This document shows positions 15,721 through 22,564 of a DNA stretch of 26,220 nucleotides, in pieces. The stretch spans positions 1-26,220 of the forward strand of contig DFYR01000006.1 of NCBI GenBank assembly GCA_002383375.1. Direction: 5' to 3'. A program made the position numbers and the translations under genes. The DNA comes from Spirochaetaceae bacterium UBA4077. Its GTDB lineage: Bacteria > Spirochaetota > Spirochaetia > Treponematales > Rectinemataceae. Every line of letters starts with the position of its first letter. Within the stretch, counting starts at the first letter, position 1. A model generated the notes under the pieces. The model was not told the DNA's origin, ran no database searches, and was given only the letters and a program-made list of their open reading frames with translations.

Positions 15721-17160
15721 ATGGCGAAAAAAGAAAAAATTGCGCCCGATGCGACGGAAACATCAGCGGAACCAGGAACAGCAGCCGGGCTCGAACAAAG
15801 ACTTTTGCGCTATGAGAACCTTCCCATGGTAGCGCTTGTGGGCAGACCGAATGTGGGAAAATCAACTCTTTTCAATCGGTTGCTGCACAAACGAAGGGCG
15901 ATAACCGATCCCAGACCGGGCGTTACCCGGGACCCAATCGAAGCCGAATTCCTTTTGCCTGACGGTCGCTCACGCTGCAGGCTAGTGGATACGGGAGGCT
16001 TCAAGTTGGAGCGGGAAGGCCTTGACGACCTTGTGGTTGCCCGCAGCCTCTCGATCCTGTCCAGAGCGGAACTTCTTCTGTTCATAGTCGACGCGACCGA
16101 CATAACTCCCGAGGACGAGGAATTCGCCGCCCTGCTCCGCCCGATGAGCCGACAGCTTATTCTGGTGGTGAACAAGGCTGATTCGCCGGATCGGGACAAC
16201 CAAGCCTGGTCTCACCTTCGCTGGGGCTACGACGATGTGGTTTTTATCTCCGCCGAACACAATAGGAACATCGACCTTCTCATCGAAAAAATCGGCAAAC
16301 GACTGGATTTTTCCAAGGTCAAGGCAGTGGATGTGGAGCGGGCCGACATCCGCATTGCAATAATAGGAAAACCTAACACCGGAAAATCCAGCCTTCTCAA
16401 TATCCTATTGGGAGAGGAACGGAGCATCGTGAGCGACGTTCCTGGCACTACCAGAGATGTTGTCGAGGGGCGTTTTACCTGGAAGGGAAGGGGCATCGTC
16501 GTTCTGGACACCGCCGGAATACGACGCAAGAAAAAAGTGCAGGACGATGTGGAGTATTACTCGGTCACCCGCTCCATCTCCGTAGTCAGCAGTGCGGACA
16601 TAGTGATCCTCATGATCGATGCCCAGGAAGGTTTGACCGAACAGGACAAGAAGATCGCAGCCTTCGCGGTGGACGAGGGCAGGGGCGTCATTTTTGCCCT
16701 GAGCAAGTGGGATCTCATGCCCGAGATAAAGAACACCTTCGAGGCTTCCAGGGACAAGCTGAGGTTCTTTTTCGGCCAGATGGCCTACGCTCCCGTGGTG
16801 GCCGTATCGGCTAAGGATGGCAGCGGCCTGGACAAACTCATGAATACCGTCATTTCTCTCTACGCAATGCTGAACAGGAAGATAGAGACCTCCCGCCTGA
16901 ACAAGGCCGTTACCCAGTGGGTCGAGAGCAACCCTCCCCCTATAGGCCCAAGCACGAGATTCAAGCTGCGCTACGCTGTACAAACCTCGGTCAATCCTCA
17001 GAAATTCACGGTATTCGTCACCAGGCCCGAAGTCGTTCCCGATTCCTATGTTTCATTTCTTAAAAATAAATTACGTAAGGAATTCGGCCTGGACGGTATA
17101 CCCCTGAGCCTGGAACTCAAGGCATCCCGAAAGGACTGGAATGCCAGGAAAAAGCCATGA
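15721..17160 (+). CDS. der: Ribosome-associated GTPase Der (EngA)
   Basis: 479 residues. Two tandem GTPase domains plus a KH-like C-terminal domain, needed for 50S ribosome assembly. G1 motifs are GRPNVGKST (41-49) and GKPNTGKSS (216-224). The G3 motifs are DTGG and DTAG, and the G4 motifs are NKAD and SKWD. The C-terminal KH-like part includes NPPPIGPSTRFKLRYAVQ. Most Der proteins begin directly with the first G domain; this one has an added 35-residue, charged, low-complexity leader (MAKKEKIAPDATETSAEPGT...). AGGTAG six bases before ATG 15721 supports the longer start. The stop overlaps the next start as ATGA. Confidence 0.96.
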   Translation: MAKKEKIAPDATETSAEPGTAAGLEQRLLRYENLPMVALVGRPNVGKSTLFNRLLHKRRAITDPRPGVTRDPIEAEFLLPDGRSRCRLVDTGGFKLEREGLDDLVVARSLSILSRAELLLFIVDATDITPEDEEFAALLRPMSRQLILVVNKADSPDRDNQAWSHLRWGYDDVVFISAEHNRNIDLLIEKIGKRLDFSKVKAVDVERADIRIAIIGKPNTGKSSLLNILLGEERSIVSDVPGTTRDVVEGRFTWKGRGIVVLDTAGIRRKKKVQDDVEYYSVTRSISVVSSADIVILMIDAQEGLTEQDKKIAAFAVDEGRGVIFALSKWDLMPEIKNTFEASRDKLRFFFGQMAYAPVVAVSAKDGSGLDKLMNTVISLYAMLNRKIETSRLNKAVTQWVESNPPPIGPSTRFKLRYAVQTSVNPQKFTVFVTRPEVVPDSYVSFLKNKLRKEFGLDGIPLSLELKASRKDWNARKKP

Positions 17161-17537
17161 AATCCTACAGTACCGGCGAAGTTGAAGCCCTCCTCGGCCT
17201 TCCTGCCTCGACACTGCGGTTCTGGGAAAAGGAAGTCCCCTTTTTGGCGCCGCGCAAGGATCTTTTCGGCAGGAGGGCCTATTCGCCCCTGGATCTTTGC
17301 GTGCTGGCAAGGCTCAAGCGGCTCGCCTTGGTTCGCGATTTAGGGCTTAAGGCTGCCTGTAGGGCCATGGAGGAGGAAATCACCAGAGGCGATCCCTCAC
17401 TCAAGGCAGAGATCATGGAATTGCGAACCTTGCTTTTTTCACTTTTCAGCGACCTGAGGGAGCTTCAGAAGTGCACTGTTTCGGATAGAGACATCTTGAA
17501 AGAATTGTCGGAAGGAATCAACGAGCATGAGCGATAA
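17157..17537 (+). CDS. MerR-type helix-turn-helix regulator
   Basis: 126 residues. The N-terminal winged helix reads YSTGEVEALLGLPASTLRFWEKEVPFLAP (4-32), then RRAYSPLDLCVLARLKRLALVRDLGLKAA, the classic MerR arrangement; the rest is a predicted coiled coil (about 75-115). No cysteine-rich or ligand-binding domain follows, so it resembles the short MerR proteins often found with DNA-replication, cell-division or ribosomal genes, not metal sensors. Its start overlaps der (ATGA) and its end overlaps the aminopeptidase by 11 nt. Target genes unknown. Confidence 0.88.
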   Translation: MKSYSTGEVEALLGLPASTLRFWEKEVPFLAPRKDLFGRRAYSPLDLCVLARLKRLALVRDLGLKAACRAMEEEITRGDPSLKAEIMELRTLLFSLFSDLRELQKCTVSDRDILKELSEGINEHER

Positions 17538-18849
17538 CGTTAAAAATCTCTGCGACTTTATCGACGCATCTCCGACACCCTACCATGCAGTGGAGAACCT
17601 TTCGGCGTTTTTTACCGCCCGTGGGGTCCAGGAATTGAATGAAGGAGATCCCTGGATCCTGGAGCCTGGTGCAGCCTATTTCGTAAGCAGGGGCGGCACT
17701 GCCTTAGCCGCGTTTCGCCCCGGATTCCATCCGCCCAGCCGTTCCGGTTTCCTTCTAGCGGGAGCTCATACCGACAGCCCCTGTCTCAAGCTCAGGCCTG
17801 GGGCCGAACTTATGGATCGCTCAATGCTGAGGCTGGCCGTGGAAGTCTACGGTTCGGCGATTCTCTCCGGATGGCTAGACAGGCCTCTCGGCCTGGCCGG
17901 ACAGCTTGTCGTCTGGGACAAGGAAGCGTACAGATCCTATCTGTATAGCTCGAACAATGCTTTAGGTGTCATTCCCGGCCTGGCCATCCACCTGGACAGG
18001 GAAATCAACAAGGGCATGGAGCTAAAAGCCAACGTCCATCTGCCGGTACTCGTGGATATTCTGGGCTCCGAGATTTTCGCCAAGACACCGGAACGTTGGC
18101 TTGTTTCGAAGCTTGCGAAAGAATTGGACCTGCGGGAAGAAAGCATCCTGAGCATGGACCTTGCTTTTTACGATCCTCAAAAAGCCACGCTCTTCGGCCG
18201 GGAAGAGGAAGGCGCTCTGATCAACGCCCCGCGACTGGATAATCTTGCAGGCTGCAGTGCCCTAAGCCAGGCATTCTGTGCAGCTAAGCCAGGGCTCTCC
18301 ACACAGATCGCCTGCTTTATGGATGCCGAGGAAATCGGTTCGAGGAGCCCGCAGGGAGCCGATTCAAGCTTCCTCAGGGACCTGCTGACCCGTATAAATC
18401 TGAGCCTTAAGGGTTCCGCCGAGGATTTTTATCGAGCCGGATCCCGTTCGCTCTGCGTATCGGTGGATGGTGCCCAGGCTTGGAATCCGGCTTACGCCGA
18501 AAAATACGATGCACGATTTTCACCCCGGCTCGGCGGAGGCCCAGCTCTCAAGCTTAACGCTTCCCGGCGCTACGCCACCGATAGCTTTACTGAGGCTCTC
18601 TTCGGCAGCCTTTGCGAGACTGTCCAGATTCCTTGGCAAAAATATATGGCCAGGGCTGACAGTCAGCCAGGCAGCACGATCGGACCTATCACTGCCGCAA
18701 GACTCGGCTTCCGTTGCATGGATATCGGTCATCCAATGCTCTCCATGCACGCTGTCAGAGAGACCATCGACAGCGCTGACCACCAAGCTGTCTGTACGCT
18801 TTTGAAGGAATTCTTCCAGCTGGATGCAGAGAGCCTGAAACTGCCCTAA
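17527..18849 (+). CDS. apeB: M18-family aminopeptidase (aspartyl aminopeptidase-like)
   Basis: 440 residues. Zinc metallopeptidase that removes N-terminal residues, usually acidic, from peptides in the cytoplasm; forms large multimers in relatives. Zinc and catalytic landmarks are present: AGAHTDSPCLKLRP (His81), NAPRLDNLAGC, DAEEIGSRSPQGADS, GGGPALKLNASRRYATD and DIGHPMLSMHAVRE near the C-terminus. Length agrees with M18 members (about 425-480). The start overlaps the MerR gene by 11 nt, implying co-transcription from ptsI or an upstream promoter. apeB is used because it is the common bacterial name for the family; exact specificity is inferred. Confidence 0.93.
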   Translation: MSDNVKNLCDFIDASPTPYHAVENLSAFFTARGVQELNEGDPWILEPGAAYFVSRGGTALAAFRPGFHPPSRSGFLLAGAHTDSPCLKLRPGAELMDRSMLRLAVEVYGSAILSGWLDRPLGLAGQLVVWDKEAYRSYLYSSNNALGVIPGLAIHLDREINKGMELKANVHLPVLVDILGSEIFAKTPERWLVSKLAKELDLREESILSMDLAFYDPQKATLFGREEEGALINAPRLDNLAGCSALSQAFCAAKPGLSTQIACFMDAEEIGSRSPQGADSSFLRDLLTRINLSLKGSAEDFYRAGSRSLCVSVDGAQAWNPAYAEKYDARFSPRLGGGPALKLNASRRYATDSFTEALFGSLCETVQIPWQKYMARADSQPGSTIGPITAARLGFRCMDIGHPMLSMHAVRETIDSADHQAVCTLLKEFFQLDAESLKLP

Positions 18850-18954
18850 TCCTCGTTCGGGTTTAACGTCCAAGGCACGCTGAGCTTTCCCTGGAATTTC
18901 GGCTCACCCCCTTTCAGCCTTCTTTTTAGACCATTAGGACAATACCTTCTTGCC

Positions 18955-19025
18955 GAATATAAAAAGGGCCAGCCGCTCAAAAGCGGCTGGCCCTCTGCAT
19001 TCCTGGGGAGCATCCAATTCTCCCC
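18955..19025 (-). terminator. Strong intrinsic terminator of the repeat lipoprotein gene (two hairpins)
   Basis: On the minus strand a perfect 13-bp stem (18965-18977 with 18982-18994, core AGGGCCAGCCGCT, loop TTTG) is followed by TTTTTATATTC. A second 6-bp stem GGGGAG/CTCCCC (19005-19010, 19020-19025) lies between it and the stop codon. The T-run occurs only on the minus side, so this serves the lipoprotein. Nothing comparable follows the plus-strand apeB gene except a weak GGCT-AGCC hairpin with TTCTTTTT at 18901-18926. Confidence 0.9.
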
Positions 19026-19037
19026 TCTGCGGTCTAC

Positions 19038-22000
19038 CTATTTTTTAGGCAGCGGATTGTAGGTCTTCTTGGGATCCCAGGTGCCGGAGCGGGCTTCGCC
19101 CTTTATTGCTGGGATGTTCAGTACCTGATCGGGGAAAATCAGGTCAGGATTAGAGGGGTCCCTGAAGGTCTTCTTATTCGCCTCATACAGAACCGGCCAC
19201 TTGAGCGGGTTGTTGTAGATGAAGGGATACTCGGCGATTCTCCACAGGCAGTCCCTGCGCTCGGGTATCAGGCGTACGATATATACCGCTGGCAGTTCCG
19301 CGAAGGCCTTGATGCTCGAGAGTGACTTCATGGCTTCCTTGGCCGATGCCGATGCGTCGACGAATTTACCATCACCGTAAGCCTGCTTGGCTTTAGCCAG
19401 ATCGGCGCCACCCTTGGCGAAGAGCTCGGGATAGTTATTTACGGCGTTGTTGTCCCTAGCCCAGTCATAGCGGGCCTGGGCATTGTCTATCTCGGTGTAG
19501 GCGCTATTTTTGGCGGCATCGTCGGCTGCCTTGGTTGCTTCGCTCGTCTTATCGGAAGCTTCGCGGTCGGCCAGTACCTTCTGCATAAACTCGTCGGAGA
19601 GAGTTGCGGAGACCTCGCCGGCCAAATCGGCGGCAGGAGCGTAGCGCTCGCCGGCGTAAGCCAGCTCTGCGCTCTTCATGGAGGAGCTGGCAGCCTTGTA
19701 CTCGTCAGGATAGTCCTCGGCGATGTTGTTGTTTTCAGCCCAAGCCATCCTCGTTCTCGCATCGTTCATGGCAACATCGGCCTCGGCCTTCTCAGCGGCT
19801 ATACGCTGGGCATCCTCGCGTTCAGCGAGCACGTGAGCCTGGAAATCGTCGGAAAGCACTTCGGAGACTTCGCCAGCCAGATCGGCAGCGGGAGCGTAGC
19901 GCTCGCCGGCGTAGGCCAGCTCTGCGCTCTTCATGGAGGTACTGGCAGCCTTGTACTCGTCAGGATAGTCCTCGGCGATGTTGTTGTTCTCGGCCCAGGC
20001 CATCCTGGTCCTCGCATCGTCCATGGCGGTGTCGGCATCGGCCTTAGCCGCGGCAACAGCGGCTGCTTCCTCACGGTCCATCTGGACCTGCGCTTTGAAG
20101 TCATCGGAGAGGATTGAGGAGACTTCCCCAGCCTTGGTTGTGGCCTCGGTATACTCGCCCTTTCCGTAGGCGTTGAAGGATGAAACCATGGCCGTGGAAG
20201 CGGTGCCATATTCCTCGGGATAGTCCTCTTTTATGCCGTTTTCGTTGGCCCAGGCCATCCGGTCCTGCGCATCGGCCATGGCGGTGTCGGCCTCGGCCTT
20301 GGCTGCGGCTACAGCGGCCGCTTCCTCGCGCTCTGCCAGAACGCTCGCCTGGAAATCGTCTGAGAAGATCGTGGACACTTCGCCGGCCAAATCGGCGGCA
20401 GGAGCGTAGCGCTCGCCGGCGTAAGCCAGTTCTGCGCTCTTCATGGAGGTGCTGGCGGCCTTGTACTCGTCTGGGTAGTCCTCGGCTATGTTGTTGTTCT
20501 CGGCCCAGGCCATCCTCGTTCTCGCATCGTCCATGGCGGTGTCAGCATTGGCCTTGGCTGCGGCTACAGCGGCCGCTTCCTCACGCTCTGCCAGAACGCT
20601 CGCCTGGAAATCGTCTGAGAGGATAGTGGATACTTCGCCGGCCAAATCGGCGGCAGGAGCGTAGCGCTCACCGGCGTAAGCCAGTTCTGCGCTCTTCATG
20701 GAGGTGCTGGCGGCCTTGTACTGGTCAGGATAGTCCTCGGCGATGTTGTTGTTTTCGGCCCAGGCCATCCTGGTCTTGGCATCACCCATAGCCTGGTCAG
20801 CCTTCGCCTTCTCTGCGGCGACAGCTTCTTGCTCGGCGATGATGCCGTCCAGGAAGCGTTCGGACATGCCAGCGTAATTCTTGGCTTCGTTGGCATTGAA
20901 AGTGGAATCCACGAAGACTGCGTTCTCGCTCTGGATTTCCGCCCTGGACAGATAATACTGGGCTTCGGGCAGATAGACAGTGTCTTCAACGCCGGCAGCG
21001 GCCTGCTTTTTCTCGGCTGAAGCCACTGCTTCCCTGGCCGATGCCAAGGCAGCCTCGTTTTCGGCTTTTAAGCTTGAGGAAGCTTCTGCAGCATCATTGT
21101 AGGCAGCTTCGGCATCTACAAACCAGAGGTAGGCGCTTTCGAAATTGCCAGCCTCATGATTGGCCAGCGCTTCGTTCATGATGTCGGTGGCTAAAGCATA
21201 CTGTTCGGGGGCATTCCTGTCCGCACCCAGCGCCAGGGCTTTATCCTGGGCTGTCAAGGCTGCTTCCTTGGCTTCCAGGGCTTTCCCTTCCGCGCCGGAA
21301 GAGACCACATAGCCATAGTAGGCGTTGGCGTCCCGCAGGGTATTGGCCCCTGCCTTGAGGTCGGCCAGGGATCCGGCGGCCCAGAGCTCCTCCTCGGCAT
21401 AATACTTCTGCTCGCCGGCCACAAAGAAGTTCTCGGCGTACTTAGCGTAATCCTTGTCGGAGATAGTGGACCTGAGTTCGTTTGCCTTGGCTTTTTCAGC
21501 GGTCACATCGAATGCTGCCGCAGCCTGCTGATAGGCAGGAATGGCCATGGTGTAGGAAGCCTTTTCATCCAGGGCGTCCGCATCGGCCAAGAGAGACTCT
21601 GCACCTTCGAATCGGTCAGCGGCTAGTTCCCTGGCCCCTGCGGATATAGCGGCGAGCTTAAGCCCTGCGGCCTTTTCGCTCTCTTCGTCGGCCCGCATGG
21701 GCAGCCCCTTGGCGAGCAGCTCTTCCCAGGATGCGACAGAGTTTTCCAGTTTTCCCTTGAGCGGGAAAGCCTTGACGCCGTCATAGCCCACCTGGTCCAT
21801 TATTCCGTCATACTCGGCCTTAACTGCGGTAAAGTCGGAGTTGACCTTGGTGTAATCGTCGGGCAAAACCTTGTCGACTCCGTAGGCCACCGCTTCGCTC
21901 TTGAGAGCGTTAGCCTGCCCGAAGAGATTGCGCAGCTCGATTTCGGAAACCGAGGGCTGCTGGACGACGACAGGTGGGACAACCGTCGTGGTACCTGAAG

Positions 22001-22157
22001 AAGGGCCTGGCTCGACAATCGGTGCAGGTACTGTCGTGGTAGTCGTCGGTTCGGGAGGCGGCGGTTCGCTGGGTATCTTGTCCTTCGTCGCACATGAGGC
22101 AAATGTCATCACGAGCATCGCCATGAGCGCGACGAAAAGTTTGGAGCCTTTATGCAT
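19038..22157 (-). CDS. Large repeat-containing lipoprotein with C-terminal LysM-like domain
   Basis: 1039 residues. Signal peptide with lipobox FASC (Cys22), so lipid-anchored. A Pro/Thr/Val-rich flexible stretch (about 27-70) follows, then an extended alpha-helical, Ala/Glu/Lys-rich region with weak TPR-like units (about 70-460). Five repeats of 85-93 residues and one degenerate copy lie at about 464-950. The C-terminus carries a LysM-like domain: LIPERRDCLWRIAEYPFIYN, then PVLYEANKKTFRDPSNPDLIFPDQVLNIP. LysM implies peptidoglycan contact, so the protein could bridge outer membrane and cell wall in the periplasm. AGGAGG six bases before ATG 22157 fixes the start. Monocistronic, with its own promoter and terminator. 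I know similar LysM-ended lipoproteins from spirochaetes, but no function is assigned. Confidence 0.88.
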   Translation of the reverse strand: MHKGSKLFVALMAMLVMTFASCATKDKIPSEPPPPEPTTTTTVPAPIVEPGPSSGTTTVVPPVVVQQPSVSEIELRNLFGQANALKSEAVAYGVDKVLPDDYTKVNSDFTAVKAEYDGIMDQVGYDGVKAFPLKGKLENSVASWEELLAKGLPMRADEESEKAAGLKLAAISAGARELAADRFEGAESLLADADALDEKASYTMAIPAYQQAAAAFDVTAEKAKANELRSTISDKDYAKYAENFFVAGEQKYYAEEELWAAGSLADLKAGANTLRDANAYYGYVVSSGAEGKALEAKEAALTAQDKALALGADRNAPEQYALATDIMNEALANHEAGNFESAYLWFVDAEAAYNDAAEASSSLKAENEAALASAREAVASAEKKQAAAGVEDTVYLPEAQYYLSRAEIQSENAVFVDSTFNANEAKNYAGMSERFLDGIIAEQEAVAAEKAKADQAMGDAKTRMAWAENNNIAEDYPDQYKAASTSMKSAELAYAGERYAPAADLAGEVSTILSDDFQASVLAEREEAAAVAAAKANADTAMDDARTRMAWAENNNIAEDYPDEYKAASTSMKSAELAYAGERYAPAADLAGEVSTIFSDDFQASVLAEREEAAAVAAAKAEADTAMADAQDRMAWANENGIKEDYPEEYGTASTAMVSSFNAYGKGEYTEATTKAGEVSSILSDDFKAQVQMDREEAAAVAAAKADADTAMDDARTRMAWAENNNIAEDYPDEYKAASTSMKSAELAYAGERYAPAADLAGEVSEVLSDDFQAHVLAEREDAQRIAAEKAEADVAMNDARTRMAWAENNNIAEDYPDEYKAASSSMKSAELAYAGERYAPAADLAGEVSATLSDEFMQKVLADREASDKTSEATKAADDAAKNSAYTEIDNAQARYDWARDNNAVNNYPELFAKGGADLAKAKQAYGDGKFVDASASAKEAMKSLSSIKAFAELPAVYIVRLIPERRDCLWRIAEYPFIYNNPLKWPVLYEANKKTFRDPSNPDLIFPDQVLNIPAIKGEARSGTWDPKKTYNPLPKK
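19470..20768 (-). repeat. Five in-frame tandem repeats, 255 bp (85 residues) each, last unit 279 bp
   Basis: Unit starts on the minus strand: 20768, 20513, 20258, 20003 (255 bp each) and 19748 (279 bp, ending at 19470). Each begins MAWA(E/N)(N/E)N and contains EDYP-E/Q-Y near residue 11. Units 1, 2, 4 and 5 share residues 1-47 with only two variable positions (16 and 22). Unit 3 differs widely over that half but matches in its tail. A degenerate sixth unit (YDWARDNNAVNNYPELF) follows at about 19290-19469. The predicted structure is a helical bundle. Confidence 0.9.
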
Positions 22158-22202
22158 ACAAATCCTCCTGCGAAATTGAGTTTATAAATGCAACGCAGTA
22201 CT

Positions 22203-22250
22203 TTTTGTCATGATAAACCGTAAAAGTTGCCTAGTCCACCCATTTTTACG
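22203..22250 (-). promoter_or_regulatory. Predicted promoter and inverted repeat of the repeat lipoprotein gene
   Basis: Minus strand TGGACT (22233-22238), 17-bp spacer, TATCAT (22210-22215), +1 near 22203 (A), leader about 46 nt. A perfect 7-bp inverted repeat CGTAAAA (22219-22225) / TTTTACG (22244-22250) brackets the -35, and a third CGTAAAA lies at 22342-22348. It looks like an operator for a dimeric regulator. The -35 is a 4 of 6 match. Confidence 0.45.
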
Positions 22251-22260
22251 AAAATTTCCA

Positions 22261-22333
22261 TAAAACCGGGTAGCAATGCCAGGCTTCGCACCTGTGGCGC
22301 TGGTTCGAAACCCGAAGGATCGGCCTGGTTTTA
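22261..22333. other. Potentially structured element of unknown nature
   Basis: TAAAACCGGG (22261-22270) pairs with CCTGGTTTTA (22324-22333): 10 pairs with one G-U. An alternative stem CCAGGC (22279-22284) with GCCTGG (22323-22328) is mutually exclusive and is extended inwards by TTCG/CGAA (22285-22288, 22313-22316). A small palindrome GGTTCGAAACC (22302-22312) lies inside. On the plus strand the second stem is followed by TTTT. It could be a small RNA end, a switch or chance. Confidence 0.3.
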
Positions 22334-22487
22334 GACCTTTCCGTAAAACTTTCGTTAAAATATATCACGTCCCATGGGCATCGACAGGATAAAGTTGCGT
22401 TTTATAGCTATTTTTAGGTGTTTTTATACTGAAAACGATACTTCTCCGGTGGGCATTCCTAGCACCGTACAAACGGCATTCCAGGTT

Positions 22488-22533
22488 GAACAAAGAAGCC
22501 GCGGCTAAATCCCACACAGGGAGGCCGCGGCTT
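22488..22533 (-). terminator. Probable terminator of ileS
   Basis: 10-bp GC-rich stem AAGCCGCGGC (22496-22505) / GCCGCGGCTT (22524-22533) with a nested TCCC-ACACA-GGGA hairpin. On the minus strand it is followed by CTTTGTTC, a weak T-tract. It begins 31 bp after the ileS stop. Confidence 0.62.
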
Positions 22534-22564
22534 ATGCTTAGAAAAATCGTTGCAGCCGGCTGGG

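Larger units (their letters stand above)
22158..22564. other. 407-bp intergenic region between ileS and the repeat lipoprotein gene
   Basis: No credible protein-coding gene. Contents from left to right: the lipoprotein leader and promoter (22158-22250), a potentially structured element (22261-22333), an AT-rich stretch with T-runs and no convincing promoter (22334-22440), about 55 bp without recognisable signal, and the ileS terminator hairpin (22496-22533). Confidence 0.7.

Noticed and set aside
18901..18926. Terminator for the plus-strand apeB operon
   Set aside because: Only a 4-bp GGCT/AGCC stem precedes TTCTTTTT; too weak to list as a separate feature.
19470..20768. CRISPR-like array
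   Set aside because: The periodic repeats are 255 bp, in frame and encode protein; no short repeat-spacer structure.
22301..22319. TTCGAAA motif resembling a tRNA T-loop
   Set aside because: No 5-bp T-stem, anticodon arm or acceptor stem could be built on either strand; the motif is just part of a palindrome.
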